Assembly: GCF_019285515.1 (NCBI RefSeq)
Contig: NZ_CP079095.1
Location: 124,001 to 188,000 of the forward strand
Source: Methylococcus sp. Mc7
GTDB lineage: Bacteria > Pseudomonadota > Gammaproteobacteria > Methylococcales > Methylococcaceae
Length of the DNA stretch: 64,000 bases
Reading direction: 5' to 3'
The notes under the pieces are model-generated. The model ran no database searches, had not been told where the DNA came from, and saw only the letters and a list, made by a program, of their open reading frames with translations. Position 1 is the first letter of the stretch; each line of letters starts with the position of its first letter. Positions 1-9,291 of the stretch are shown piece after piece. A program made the translations under genes and the position numbers.

Positions 1-198
1 GTCAGGCAGGAAATCGGCGCGATCGCGACCCCTGACATCATCCAATGGACACCGGCCCTGCCGAAGACGAGATCGGGTAAAATCATGCGGCGAATCCTGA
101 GAAAAATCGCCGCCAACGACCTGGATCAACTGGGGGATACCTCGACGCTGGCCGACCCTGCGGTCGTCGAAGACATCATCCGGAACAAACCGGCCTAG
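1..198 (+). CDS. acs: Acetyl-CoA synthetase, C-terminal end (partial)
   Basis: The window opens inside this gene. Sixty-five codons remain, ending in TAG. The AMP-forming acetyl-CoA synthetase makes acetyl-CoA from acetate, ATP and CoA in the cytoplasm. The visible tail carries [11 protein letters not shown], the A10 motif; its lysine is the catalytic residue that Pat-type acetyltransferases modify in known family members. The sequence after it ([17 protein letters not shown]) is typical of Acs C-termini. Only the C-terminal domain edge is visible, so activity of the whole enzyme cannot be judged. The PII gene follows 54 bases downstream on the same strand. Confidence 0.88.
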   Translation, partial: VRQEIGAIATPDIIQWTPALPKTRSGKIMRRILRKIAANDLDQLGDTSTLADPAVVEDIIRNKPA

Positions 199-591
<393 letters not shown>

Positions 592-631
592 CGGCGCAGT
601 CGCTCCCCCGCTCCAGAAACGAGACGCCCAC

Positions 632-652
632 GGACAGCCTCCCCGGCTGTCC
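632..652. terminator. Hairpin between convergent glnK and MarR gene
   Basis: A perfect 8-bp inverted repeat (GGACAGCC / GGCTGTCC) with a 5-base loop lies in the short space between the two converging genes. The position suits a bidirectional terminator, but no T-run follows on either strand, so it may act as an RNA end-protecting structure or with Rho. Confidence 0.4.
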
Positions 653-660
653 GCCCCTCC

Positions 661-1233
661 TCAGTCCCCGACGGGCAGCTGATGCTCGCGGCAGATCATC
701 TCGGCATCCTCCTCGAACAATTGTTCGCCGGTCAGTCCGCATCGGCGGCTGGCGTCCTCCAGGACAATGTGATGACGGCAGCTCTTGCAGGCTCCGAAGG
801 TCTTGAGCTGATTGGCGACCTGCATCGCCTGGAGCACGTTGGCGAGCGCCGATTCCAGCAACCGACGCTGGTCTTTCGGGATCGTGCGCAGCGCGGTTCG
901 CAGCACACGGGGCGGAATCGACTCCTCCAGCAGCCGCCTGCCGGCCTCGGTCAGCAGCATATGCACCACGCGCCGGTCGCGGGCATCGCTTTCCTTGACG
1001 ATCAAGCCGTTGTTTTCGAGGACGGCCAAGGTCTGCGAGACCGTCCCCTTGGTCAACCCGAGATATTCGGCAACTGCCAGCGGCGTGTTGCTGTAACGGT
1101 TGCAACTGGCCAGATAATGGAGGGCTTCGAGCTGCACCGGCTGCAACCCTTTGAAGCTTTCGGACCGGCGCGCATCCATGCGGATCAGGTTCGAAATCCG
1201 CTCCAGATAGTCGTATACGCGATCAGCTTCCAT
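661..1233 (-). CDS. MarR-family regulator with Cys/His-rich C-terminal tail
   Basis: A 190-residue winged-helix regulator. The DNA-binding core is clear: LTKGTVSQTLAVLENNGLIVKE is a MarR recognition helix and the wing contains DARDRRVVHMLLTEAG (about residues 82-97). Beyond the usual ~145-residue MarR fold is a tail with C149, C152, H154, H155, C165, C181 and H184, arranged CxxCxHH...C...CREH, which could bind a metal or act as a redox switch. It lies 56 bases behind speE on the same strand but has its own promoter-like sequence. That -10 box is so close to the ATG that the message would be almost leaderless, and no ribosome site is seen. A downstream start is possible. Ligand and targets are unknown. 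Confidence 0.8.
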   Translation of the reverse strand: MEADRVYDYLERISNLIRMDARRSESFKGLQPVQLEALHYLASCNRYSNTPLAVAEYLGLTKGTVSQTLAVLENNGLIVKESDARDRRVVHMLLTEAGRRLLEESIPPRVLRTALRTIPKDQRRLLESALANVLQAMQVANQLKTFGACKSCRHHIVLEDASRRCGLTGEQLFEEDAEMICREHQLPVGD

Positions 1234-1241
1234 GGTGACAA

Positions 1242-1270
1242 ATAGTATCGGACCGATCGTATCTTGACAA
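1242..1270 (-). promoter_or_regulatory. Promoter of the MarR gene with internal operator-like palindrome
   Basis: On the minus strand TTGTCA (1265-1270) and TACTAT (1242-1247) are separated by exactly 17 bases. The spacer holds the perfect palindrome ATCGG-A-CCGAT (1247-1257), and GATAC occurs twice on the minus strand around it. A palindrome inside the promoter of a MarR gene suggests autorepression. The expected transcription start would fall within about 3 bases of the ATG at 1233. Confidence 0.5.
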
Positions 1271-1289
1271 ATCGCCGACTGTCATGCGC

Positions 1290-2147
1290 TCACCCAAGAT
1301 CCCGCAAGGCCTCGCGAAAGAATTCCGGCACGGCGAACGCGGCCCGGTGGATGTCCACGTTGTAATACTGCGTCGGGAACGGCTTCGCCGCCGCGGCATC
1401 CGCGCGGAACCGGCTCAAGTCCCCTTTGCCCGCCATGGTGGCGCTCCACCAGCCCGAGGGATAGATGAATTGCGGGAAGAACAGCGTGCGCGTCTGGGCA
1501 AAACCCGCCTGCCGCATGATCCGGTGCATCGAGGTGATGAGCGGCAGGTGGAACAGCGGCGATTCGCTCTGCTGCACCAGAATGCCGTCGGCGCGCAGGC
1601 AGCGGTGGCATTCGCGGAAAAACGCCTCGTTGAACAGCCCTTCCGCCGGACCGACGGGGTCGGTGCTGTCGACGATGATGACGTCGACGCATGCCTCCGG
1701 CGCATCCTTTACCCACTGGATGCCGTCGATGAACAGCAACTCCGCCCGGGGATCGCCGTTGGATTCGCACAGTGTGGGGAAATACCGTTCCGCCAGCCGC
1801 GTCACCCGCTCGTCGATGTCGATCTGCACCGCCTTCTCGACCTCCGGGTGCTTCAACACCTCCCGCAGGCTGCCGCAGTCTCCGCCGCCGATGATCCACA
1901 CGGTCTTCGGCGCGGGGTGGGTATACAGCACGGGATGCGTCATCATCTCGTGATAGAGGAAGTTGTCGCGGTCGCTCACCATGGTGCAGCCGTCGATCAC
2001 CATGAGCTTCCCGAACCATTCGGTGTCGTAGATCTCGATGCGCTGGAACGGCGTCTGCTCCTCGTGCAGCTTCGCCTTGATTTTCAGGGAGAGCGCACTG
2101 CCGTGCTGTGGATAGGATTCGGTGAACCAGTCCTGTGTGTCGCGCAT
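1290..2147 (-). CDS. speE: Spermidine synthase
   Basis: A 285-residue polyamine aminopropyltransferase, which transfers the aminopropyl group of decarboxylated S-adenosylmethionine to putrescine. The Rossmann fold motif GGGDCGSLREV (about residues 87-97) binds the nucleotide. VDSTDPVGPAEGLF contains the catalytic aspartate (about residue 161). The open frame extends further upstream, but AGGAGG lies just before the ATG at 2147 and the family begins with a WFTE-type sequence, so that start is chosen. It is divergent from speA across 68 bases. No speD (SAM decarboxylase) is in the window. Confidence 0.93.
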   Translation of the reverse strand: MRDTQDWFTESYPQHGSALSLKIKAKLHEEQTPFQRIEIYDTEWFGKLMVIDGCTMVSDRDNFLYHEMMTHPVLYTHPAPKTVWIIGGGDCGSLREVLKHPEVEKAVQIDIDERVTRLAERYFPTLCESNGDPRAELLFIDGIQWVKDAPEACVDVIIVDSTDPVGPAEGLFNEAFFRECHRCLRADGILVQQSESPLFHLPLITSMHRIMRQAGFAQTRTLFFPQFIYPSGWWSATMAGKGDLSRFRADAAAAKPFPTQYYNVDIHRAAFAVPEFFREALRDLG

Positions 2148-2167
2148 GGAAGTCCTCCTGCGTGGAA

Positions 2168-2182
2168 AAAATGTTGCATTTT
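2168..2182. promoter_or_regulatory. Dyad symmetry in the speE/speA divergent region
   Basis: AAAATG-TTG-CATTTT is a perfect 6+3+6 inverted repeat near the middle of the 68-base space between the two start codons. It is AT-rich in GC-rich surroundings. It could be a shared operator or part of overlapping promoters; no convincing -35/-10 pair was found on either strand. Confidence 0.3.
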
Positions 2183-2215
2183 CCCCATAATCGGAAGTTT
2201 TTGAAAGACGGCCCC

Positions 2216-4093
2216 ATGACAACGGTGAACTGGACGCTGAGCGAAGCGCGCGACACTTACGCTATCGAGCACTGGAGCGATGGGTATTTCAACATCGCGC
2301 CCGAGGGCGACGTCGTCGTCTGCCCGCTGCGGGGGAACGTCGAGGGAGGCGTGAGTATCGCGGCCATCGCCCGCGGCGTCCGTGCCGAGGGACTGTCCCT
2401 GCCCGTGCTGATGCGCTTTCCCCATATCCTGCACGACCGGGTACGCCTCTTGACGTCGGCTTTCGGCAAGGCGCGTGCGGCCTACGAATACACGGCGAAT
2501 TACACGCCGGTCTACCCCATCAAGGTCAACCAGCAGCGCAGCGTCATCGAGAACATCCTCCGCGCCGGCGGCGTCGGCCTCGAGGCCGGCAGCAAATCGG
2601 AGCTGCTCGCCATCCTCGCCCTGGCGGAATCCGGCACCATCGTCTGCAACGGCTACAAGGACCGCGCCTACATCCGGCTGGCCCTGATCGGCAGCCGCCT
2701 GGGGCTGCGCGTCTTCATCGTGGTGGAAAAGCTCTCCGAACTCGAACTGGTGCTGAGCGAATCCGAAGCGCTCGGCATCGCCCCGCAGCTCGGTGTCCGC
2801 ATACGGCTCTCCAGCATCAGCGCCGGCAAATGGCAGAACAGCGGCGGCGAGAAGTCCAAATTCGGCCTGCATGCGGGCGAAATCCTGAAATTCCTTGAAC
2901 GGCTCGAGGATGCCGGCGGACTCGGCTGGATCCGGCTGATGCACTTCCACATGGGGTCGCAGGTGGCCAACATCAACGACGTCAAGACCGCCCTGCGCGA
3001 AGCCGGCCGCTACTATGCGGAACTGCGGCGGCTGGGCGCGCCGGTGGACCATGTGGACGTCGGCGGCGGCCTCGGCATCGATTACGAGGGCACGCACTCG
3101 GTCAGCGACTGCTCGATCAACTACAGCGTGGACGAATACGCTCACAGCATCGTCCGAGCCTTCTCCGAACTCTGTACCGAACAGGGACTGCCCCAGCCCG
3201 ATCTGATCACCGAAGCCGGCCGGGCGATGAGCGCGCACCATGCCGTGCTGGTAACCAACGTCGTCGACATCGAAGCGGCCACCTATGACGCCAGCCCGGT
3301 CTCGGCCTCGGTGGCCCAGCCCTTGAAAGACTTGGAAGACCTGCTCCGCCGGGTGGACAGCGAATCGGTGCTGGGCATCTACCACGACGCCGAGTTCGAC
3401 CTGTCCGAAGCCCGGACCATGTACGTCCAGGGCAAGATCGGCCTGGACCAGTTGGCGGAAGCCGAAAGGCTCCATGCCACGCTCTGCCACGAAGTGCAGC
3501 GGCGTCTCGACATCCGCCTGAGGGCCCACCGGGCCGTGCTGGACGAGCTCAACGAACGCCTGGCCGACAAGCTGTTCTGCAATTTCTCGGTCTTCCAGTC
3601 GATTCCCGATGCCTGGGCGATCGACCAGATCTTTCCGGTCATGCCGCTGCAACGGCTCGGCGAAGAGCCCACCCGGCGCGCGGTGATCCAGGACATGACC
3701 TGCGATTCCGACGGCCGGATCAACGCCTACATCGACCGCCAGAGCATCGAGAACACCCTGCGGATGCACGCGCCGGCGCCGGGCGAGCCCTATCTCATCG
3801 GCTTCTTCCTGGTCGGCGCCTATCAGGAAATCCTGGGCGACATGCACAACCTGTTCGGGGACACCCACTCGGTGAACGTCGAACTCGACGGCTCGGGCGG
3901 CTACACCTTCACCCACACCCGGCGGGGCGACGGCGCCGACGATCTGCTGCGCTACGTCCACATCGACCCGGACGAGCTGGAGCGCTCCTACCGCAAGAAG
4001 CTGATCGAGGCGGATATTCCCTTGCACCAGCGCAAGCAGTACGAAAGCGAACTGATCGCCGGGCTCAGCAACTACACCTACCTGGAGGAATGA
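2216..4093 (+). CDS. speA: Biosynthetic arginine decarboxylase
   Basis: A 625-residue PLP enzyme of fold type III, slightly shorter than E. coli SpeA (658). It decarboxylates arginine to agmatine, the first step of the agmatine route to putrescine. The PLP lysine lies in YPIKVNQQ (K103). HFHMGSQ and the glycine-rich VDVGGGLGIDYEGT form the phosphate-binding barrel end, and CDSDG (about residue 500) is the substrate-binding motif of the second domain. The ATG at 2216 gives the conserved N-terminus (YAIEHWSDGYFNI); upstream in-frame codons do not resemble the family. No agmatinase or agmatine deiminase gene is nearby. Confidence 0.93.
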   Translation: MTTVNWTLSEARDTYAIEHWSDGYFNIAPEGDVVVCPLRGNVEGGVSIAAIARGVRAEGLSLPVLMRFPHILHDRVRLLTSAFGKARAAYEYTANYTPVYPIKVNQQRSVIENILRAGGVGLEAGSKSELLAILALAESGTIVCNGYKDRAYIRLALIGSRLGLRVFIVVEKLSELELVLSESEALGIAPQLGVRIRLSSISAGKWQNSGGEKSKFGLHAGEILKFLERLEDAGGLGWIRLMHFHMGSQVANINDVKTALREAGRYYAELRRLGAPVDHVDVGGGLGIDYEGTHSVSDCSINYSVDEYAHSIVRAFSELCTEQGLPQPDLITEAGRAMSAHHAVLVTNVVDIEAATYDASPVSASVAQPLKDLEDLLRRVDSESVLGIYHDAEFDLSEARTMYVQGKIGLDQLAEAERLHATLCHEVQRRLDIRLRAHRAVLDELNERLADKLFCNFSVFQSIPDAWAIDQIFPVMPLQRLGEEPTRRAVIQDMTCDSDGRINAYIDRQSIENTLRMHAPAPGEPYLIGFFLVGAYQEILGDMHNLFGDTHSVNVELDGSGGYTFTHTRRGDGADDLLRYVHIDPDELERSYRKKLIEADIPLHQRKQYESELIAGLSNYTYLEE

Positions 4094-4095
4094 GC

Positions 4096-4965
4096 ATGAA
4101 GACCGGCTTCGTCGGCCTCGGCGCCATGGGGCTGGGCATGGCCCGCAACCTGCGCAGGGCGGGCCTGCTGGCCGGCGTCTGGAACCGTACGCCGGAAAAG
4201 GCTCGGACGTTCGCCGCCGAGACCGGCACCCTTGCCTACGCCGGCCTCGCCGACCTGGCCGCGGCCTGCGACGCGATCGTGACCTGCGTCTCGGCCGACG
4301 CCGACGTGCTGGAAGTGATGGGGGCGTTGGCGCCGGCGCTCCGGCCGGGCGCGGTCGTCGTCGACTGCTCGACGGTCGGCGTAGCCACCGCCCGCCGCGC
4401 CGCCGAGATCGTCCGCCAAGCGGGCGGCGATTTCCTCGACGCCCCGGTGAGCGGCGGCGTCGAAGGCGCCCGCAGCGGCACCCTGGCGCTGATGGTCGGC
4501 GGCAGGACCGAGACGGTGGAGAAAATCCGGCCGGTGCTGGAAGCAATGGGCAATAGCATCGTGCACATGGGCGACACCGGCGCCGGGCAGGCGACCAAGG
4601 CGGTGAACCAGGTGATGTGCGCCGGCGTCAATCAGGCCGTCACCGAAGCCCTGGCCTTCGGGCAAGCCCTGGGGCTGGATCTCGACAAGGTCATCGAGGT
4701 GGTCTCCGGCGGCGCCGCCGGCAACTGGTTCCTGGACAAGCGCGGCAAGACCATGGTCCGCGGCGTATTCCAGCCCGGATTCAAGCTGGCCCTGCACCAC
4801 AAGGACCTGAACATCTGCCTGGAGATGGCGGAAAGATTGGGAATCTCCCTGCCGCTGAGCGCCCGGACCCGCGACGACTATGCCGAACTCATGGCCCGGG
4901 GCCACGGCGAGGACGACATCTCCGGCCTGTTCCGGCTGAAATCGACCGCGCCCCTCAAGGGCTGA
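4096..4965 (+). CDS. 3-hydroxyisobutyrate dehydrogenase-family oxidoreductase
   Basis: A 289-residue NAD(P)-dependent beta-hydroxyacid dehydrogenase. GFVGLGAMGLGMARNL is the dinucleotide-binding fold, with WNRT following; an Arg/Thr there suggests NADPH. DAPVSGGVEGARSGTL is the substrate-binding motif and GAGQATKAVNQ carries the catalytic lysine. The family includes 3-hydroxyisobutyrate, tartronate-semialdehyde, glyoxylate and succinic-semialdehyde reductases; the substrate cannot be fixed from sequence. Two start codons are close: ATG at 4090 overlaps the speA stop, but GGAGGA at 4084-4089 leaves proper spacing only for ATG at 4096, chosen here. Coupling to speA is tight. Confidence 0.85.
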   Translation: MKTGFVGLGAMGLGMARNLRRAGLLAGVWNRTPEKARTFAAETGTLAYAGLADLAAACDAIVTCVSADADVLEVMGALAPALRPGAVVVDCSTVGVATARRAAEIVRQAGGDFLDAPVSGGVEGARSGTLALMVGGRTETVEKIRPVLEAMGNSIVHMGDTGAGQATKAVNQVMCAGVNQAVTEALAFGQALGLDLDKVIEVVSGGAAGNWFLDKRGKTMVRGVFQPGFKLALHHKDLNICLEMAERLGISLPLSARTRDDYAELMARGHGEDDISGLFRLKSTAPLKG

Positions 4966-4970
4966 CCCTA

Positions 4971-4986
4971 TACTTTCAGATATAAT
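4971..4986 (+). promoter_or_regulatory. Candidate -10 elements before glyQ
   Basis: TATACT (4971-4976) and TATAAT (4981-4986) lie in the 53-base gap before the GTG start of glyQ. TATAAT is a perfect -10 hexamer. No good -35 box is present at 16-18 bases upstream, so the exact promoter is uncertain. Confidence 0.35.
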
Positions 4987-5018
4987 TCCCGCCCGCACGA
5001 AAACCTGCCGGACCGCTT

Positions 5019-5954
5019 GTGCCTACATCGAACTCCCCCGCCGCCGAAACCTTGAGCTTCCAGGATTTGATCCTGACCCTTCAACGCTATTGGGCCGAAC
5101 AAGGCTGCGTGATCCTCCAGCCGCTGGATCTGGAGGTCGGCGCCGGAACCTTCCATCCCGCGACCTTCCTCCGCGCCATCGGCCCGGAACCGTGGAACAC
5201 CGCCTACGTTCAGCCTTCTCGCCGCCCCACCGACGGCCGCTATGGCGACAACCCCAACCGGCTGCAGCATTACTATCAGTTCCAGGTGGTGCTGAAACCT
5301 TCGCCGCCCGACATCCAGGAGCTCTACCTCGGTTCGCTGCGCCTGCTGGGCTTCGACCTGCTCGAACACGACGTCCGCTTCGTCGAGGACAACTGGGAAT
5401 CGCCCACGCTCGGCGCCTGGGGGCTGGGCTGGGAGGTCTGGCTGAACGGCATGGAAGTGACCCAGTTCACCTATTTCCAGCAGGTCGGCGGCCTCGACTG
5501 CCGGCCGGTCAGCGGCGAGATCACCTACGGCCTGGAGCGCATCGCCATGTACGTGCAGGGTGTGGAGAACGTCTACGACCTGGTCTGGACGCGGGGGCCG
5601 CAAGGCATCGTCCGCTACGGCGACGTGTTCCACCAAAACGAAGTCGAGATGTCCGCCTTCAATTTCGAGCACGCCAACACCGAATTCCTCTTTAGCGCCT
5701 TCGACACCTACGAGCGCGAGTGCCGCCAGCTCATCGCGCTGGGACTGCCCCTCCCCGCCTACGAGATGGTGCTGAAGGCCTCGCACGCCTTCAACCTGCT
5801 CGACGCCCGCCGAGCCATCTCGGTCACCGAGCGCCAACGCTTCATCCTGCGGGTGCGCGAACTCGCCAAGGCCGTGGCCGAAGCCTATTACCAGCGCCGG
5901 GAAGCCTTGGGGTTTCCGATGCTCGACGCCAAGGAGGAACACGCTCATGGCTGA
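5019..5954 (+). CDS. glyQ: Glycyl-tRNA synthetase alpha subunit
   Basis: A 311-residue class II aminoacyl-tRNA synthetase catalytic subunit of the bacterial alpha2beta2 enzyme, which charges tRNA-Gly. Recognisable segments: [17 protein letters not shown] near the N-terminus, [20 protein letters not shown] (motif 2 region), and [12 protein letters not shown] (motif 3). The start codon is GTG (5019-5021). It overlaps glyS by 8 bases, as expected for subunits made together. A -10-like TATAAT lies 32 bases before the start. Confidence 0.96.
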   Translation: MPTSNSPAAETLSFQDLILTLQRYWAEQGCVILQPLDLEVGAGTFHPATFLRAIGPEPWNTAYVQPSRRPTDGRYGDNPNRLQHYYQFQVVLKPSPPDIQELYLGSLRLLGFDLLEHDVRFVEDNWESPTLGAWGLGWEVWLNGMEVTQFTYFQQVGGLDCRPVSGEITYGLERIAMYVQGVENVYDLVWTRGPQGIVRYGDVFHQNEVEMSAFNFEHANTEFLFSAFDTYERECRQLIALGLPLPAYEMVLKASHAFNLLDARRAISVTERQRFILRVRELAKAVAEAYYQRREALGFPMLDAKEEHAHG

Positions 5955-8028
5955 GACCCGCGACCTGCTGTTCGAACTGGGTACCGAGGAGCTGCCGCCG
6001 AAGTCGCTGCTCAAACTAAGTGAGTCGTTGCGCGACAACATGGACGCCGGGCTGGAAAAAGCCGGCCTGTCCTATGCCACCATCGAAGCCTACGCCACGC
6101 CACGCCGCCTCGCCCTGCTGGTCCAAGGCCTCGCCGCCGCCCAGCCGGACCAGACCGTCGAGCGGCGCGGCCCGGCGCTGAACGCCGCCTACGATGCCAA
6201 TGGCGCACCGACCAAGGCCACCGAGGGCTTCGCCAAGAGCTGCGGCGTCACGACCGATCAGCTCATCACGCTGAAGACCGACAAGGGCGAATGGGTCGGC
6301 CTGATACAGGAGGTTCGCGGCAAACCCACCGAAGCGCTGATCCCTGACATCATCCGCCAAAGCCTGATCGCCCTGCCGATCGCCAAGCGCATGCGCTGGG
6401 GTGCAGGCCTGGCCGAATTCGTCCGCCCGGTGCACTGGGTGGTGGTGATTTACGGCGATGGCGTGATCGAGTGCGAAATCCTCGGCGTCGCCGCCGGCCG
6501 GACCACCCGCGGCCACCGCTGCCATGCGCCCGATCCGATCGAGATCACGAACCCTGGCGAATACGCCGGCCTGCTGACTGCGCAGGGCCACGTGCTGCCG
6601 GACTTCGCCGAACGCCGCACCCGCATCGAACAACTCGCCGTGGAAGCCGCCGCGACGGTGAACGGCAAGCCGCTGATCGACCCGGACCTGTTGGACGAAA
6701 TCACCGCCCTGGTCGAGTGGCCGGTGCCGGTGCTGGGCGGCTTCGAGGCGCGCTATCTGGCCCTTCCGCCGGAAGTCCTGATCACCACCATGCAGGACAA
6801 CCAGAAATACTTCCCGGTGGTCGATGCGGACGGCAAGCTGCTGCCCCATTTCATCACCTTCAGCAACGTCGACAGCCGCCGGCCCGAAGTCGTGCGCGAA
6901 GGCAACGAACGCGTGGTCCGGCCGCGGCTGGCGGATGCCGAATTCTTCTGGAACCAGGACCGCAAGCGCACCCTGGAAGAGCGAGTGGAAGAACTGGGCC
7001 AGGTCACCTTCCAGAACAAGCTCGGCTCCGTACTCGACAAGACCCGGCGGGTCCGGCAACTGGCGGCGTTCATCGCCGAATCCCTGAACGTGGACCCCAG
7101 CTTCGCCGAACGCGCCGCCCTGCTGGCGAAGGCCGACCTCCTGACCCACATGGTCGGCGAGTTCACCGAACTGCAGGGCTTGATGGGCCGCTATTACGCC
7201 CTGGCCGAGGGCGAGCCCGAGGAAGTCGCGCTCGCCATCGAGGAACAGTACCTGCCTAAAGTTTCCGGGGGACCTCTGCCCGCTTCGCGCACCGGCGAGA
7301 TCCTGGCGCTGGCGGAAAAGATCGACGCCCTGGCCGGCATCTTCAGCATCGGCCTGGTCCCCAGCGGCGACCGCGATCCTTACGCCCTGCGCCGTGCCGC
7401 GCTGGGCGTCATCCGCATCCTGATCGAGAAACGTCTCGACCTGGATATCGAAGTCCTGCTGGAAAAGGCCTTGAAACTGCTCCCCCACGGCTTCGATCCG
7501 GAAGCGACCGGCTCGGCGCTGCTGGACTTCCTCTACGAGCGCCTGCGCGGCTACTGCCTCGAGCAGGGCTACCGCCACGACGAGTTCGAGGCCGTCCTGG
7601 CGATACGGCCGACCAGTCTGGTGGATTTCCTGGGCCGGCTCGCCGCGGTACGCGAATTCCGCGGTCTCACCGCCGCCGAGAGCCTCGCGGCGGCCAACAA
7701 GCGCATCCGCAACATCCTGCGCAAGTCCGGCGAAACCGTCGCCGCCAATGCCGACGAGCAAATCCTGGTCGAACCCTCGGAGAAAGCGCTGCTGGCAGCG
7801 GCCCGGCAGGCCCATGCCGACATCCTGCCGCTGCTGCACGCCCGCGACTACACCACGGCGCTGTGCCGGCTGGCGCAGCTGCGCGACAGCGTCGACACCT
7901 TCTTCGACAAGGTGATGGTGATGACCGAGGATGAATCCCTGCGCCTCAACCGGCTCGGCCTGCTCGCCCTGGTCGAAGGGCTGTTCCTGAACATCGCCGA
8001 CATCTCCGCGCTGCAACCGGCCCAGTGA
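5947..8028 (+). CDS. glyS: Glycyl-tRNA synthetase beta subunit
   Basis: A 693-residue beta subunit, which supplies tRNA recognition to the alpha2beta2 glycyl-tRNA synthetase. The N-terminus ([15 protein letters not shown]) and the later segments [16 protein letters not shown] and [17 protein letters not shown] are hallmark GlyS sequences; the C-terminal half holds the HD-like and DALR-type anticodon-binding regions (FDKVMVM near the end). An AGGAGG ribosome site precedes the ATG inside the end of glyQ. Length is normal for the family. Confidence 0.96.
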   Translation: MAETRDLLFELGTEELPPKSLLKLSESLRDNMDAGLEKAGLSYATIEAYATPRRLALLVQGLAAAQPDQTVERRGPALNAAYDANGAPTKATEGFAKSCGVTTDQLITLKTDKGEWVGLIQEVRGKPTEALIPDIIRQSLIALPIAKRMRWGAGLAEFVRPVHWVVVIYGDGVIECEILGVAAGRTTRGHRCHAPDPIEITNPGEYAGLLTAQGHVLPDFAERRTRIEQLAVEAAATVNGKPLIDPDLLDEITALVEWPVPVLGGFEARYLALPPEVLITTMQDNQKYFPVVDADGKLLPHFITFSNVDSRRPEVVREGNERVVRPRLADAEFFWNQDRKRTLEERVEELGQVTFQNKLGSVLDKTRRVRQLAAFIAESLNVDPSFAERAALLAKADLLTHMVGEFTELQGLMGRYYALAEGEPEEVALAIEEQYLPKVSGGPLPASRTGEILALAEKIDALAGIFSIGLVPSGDRDPYALRRAALGVIRILIEKRLDLDIEVLLEKALKLLPHGFDPEATGSALLDFLYERLRGYCLEQGYRHDEFEAVLAIRPTSLVDFLGRLAAVREFRGLTAAESLAAANKRIRNILRKSGETVAANADEQILVEPSEKALLAAARQAHADILPLLHARDYTTALCRLAQLRDSVDTFFDKVMVMTEDESLRLNRLGLLALVEGLFLNIADISALQPAQ

Positions 8029-8029
8029 C

Positions 8030-8569
8030 ATGCGCTATGTGATCCTGGACCGGGACGGCGTCATCAACGAAGACGCCGACGACTACATCAAGTCGCCGGA
8101 GGAATGGCGCCCGATTCCCGGCAGCCTCGACGCCATCGCCCTCTTGACCCGCCATGGCTTCCGGGTGGTGGTGCTGACCAATCAGTCCGGCATCGCCCGC
8201 CGATTGTTCAGCCCCGCCATGCTGGAAGCGATCCACGACAAGATGCGGACGGCGGTCCGGGAAGCCGGCGGCGAAATCTTCGACGTATTCCTGTGCCCGC
8301 ACGGTCCCGAAGACATGTGCGCCTGCCGCAAACCCAGGCCCGGTCTGTTCCGCGCCTTCGCCGAAAAATATGGCGTGGAACTCGCCGGCGTGCCGGCCGT
8401 CGGCGACTCGCTGCGCGACATCGAAGCGGCGGCGGCGGCGGGCGCGACACCGATGCTGGTCGAAACCGGCAAGGGCACGCGCACGCTGGAGCGGAATCCC
8501 GAACTCGACGTCCCCACCTTCCCCGACCTGTATGCAGCCGCACAACACATCGTTTTCAGCCAAGCTTGA
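8030..8569 (+). CDS. gmhB: D-glycero-beta-D-manno-heptose-1,7-bisphosphate 7-phosphatase
   Basis: A 179-residue HAD phosphatase of the GmhB type, removing the 7-phosphate of heptose bisphosphate on the path to ADP-heptose for the LPS core. Catalytic aspartates are in LDRDGVINED near the N-terminus, motif II is VLTNQSG, and the motif III/IV aspartate is in VGDSLRDIEAA. The zinc-binding loop is visible as CPHGPEDMCACRKP (C-x-H ... C-x-C). The ATG starts one base after the glyS stop, and the 3' end overlaps plsC by 38 bases, consistent with one operon. Confidence 0.93.
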   Translation: MRYVILDRDGVINEDADDYIKSPEEWRPIPGSLDAIALLTRHGFRVVVLTNQSGIARRLFSPAMLEAIHDKMRTAVREAGGEIFDVFLCPHGPEDMCACRKPRPGLFRAFAEKYGVELAGVPAVGDSLRDIEAAAAAGATPMLVETGKGTRTLERNPELDVPTFPDLYAAAQHIVFSQA

Positions 8570-9281
8570 GATCATCCTGCGTTCGGCGGTGTTCTTCGCC
8601 GGCATGACCTTGTCCACCTTCGTGATCAGCCCGTGCATGATCGCCGCCCGTCCCTTCTCGTTCGGCGTGCGCTGGGCCCTGGCCAACCGCTGGGTCCGGT
8701 TCAATCTCTGGATGCTGAAGACCGTGTGCCGGCTGGACTTCCAGGTCCAGGGACGGGAAAACATACCGGTCCAGCCCGGCGTCATCCTCTGCAAGCACCA
8801 GTCGGCCTGGGAGACCATCGCCCTGCAGGTGATCTTCCCGCCCCTGGTCTTCATCCTCAAACAGGAGCTGCTGAGGCTGCCGATCTGGGGCTGGGCGATG
8901 GCGACGCTCGAGCCCATCGCCATCAACCGCGCGCACAAAACGGCGGCGCTCAAGCAGGTGCTGAACGACGGGGTGAAGCGGCTGAAGGAGGGTCTGTGGG
9001 TGGTCGTGTTCCCGGAAGGCACCCGCGTCGCCCCCGGCAAGAAGGGGCACTACGGCGCCAGCGGCGCCATGCTGGCCCACCGCGCCGGCTGCCCGGTGGT
9101 GCCGGTGGCGCACAACGCCGGCGAATACTGGAGCCGCCGCGCCTTCCTGAAGTACCCCGGCACCATCCAGGTACGCATCGGACCGCCGATCGACGCCGCC
9201 AAGTTCGACGCCGCGGAAATCACCGCCCGAGCCGAGCGCTGGATCGAAGCCCAGATGCAGGAGATCAGCCGGGCACACTGA
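8532..9281 (+). CDS. plsC: 1-acyl-sn-glycerol-3-phosphate acyltransferase
   Basis: A 249-residue membrane acyltransferase that adds the second acyl chain to lysophosphatidic acid. The catalytic HX4E motif is CKHQSAWE (family NHXXXXD/E), and the glycerol-phosphate site is FPEGTR. PIAINRAHKTAA and PVVPVAHNAG follow as in family members. One or two hydrophobic segments lie at the N-terminus (SAVFFAGMTLSTFVIS). The frame is open from 8370, but the ATG at 8532 gives the natural N-terminus. The gene order glyQ-glyS-gmhB-plsC is conserved in gammaproteobacteria. Confidence 0.92.
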   Translation: MQPHNTSFSAKLEIILRSAVFFAGMTLSTFVISPCMIAARPFSFGVRWALANRWVRFNLWMLKTVCRLDFQVQGRENIPVQPGVILCKHQSAWETIALQVIFPPLVFILKQELLRLPIWGWAMATLEPIAINRAHKTAALKQVLNDGVKRLKEGLWVVVFPEGTRVAPGKKGHYGASGAMLAHRAGCPVVPVAHNAGEYWSRRAFLKYPGTIQVRIGPPIDAAKFDAAEITARAERWIEAQMQEISRAH

Positions 9282-9291
9282 TACCGGCCTT

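Noticed and set aside
2084-4546. An 820-codon minus-strand frame across speA
   Set aside because: Shadow of speA and the dehydrogenase; low-complexity translation, no motif.
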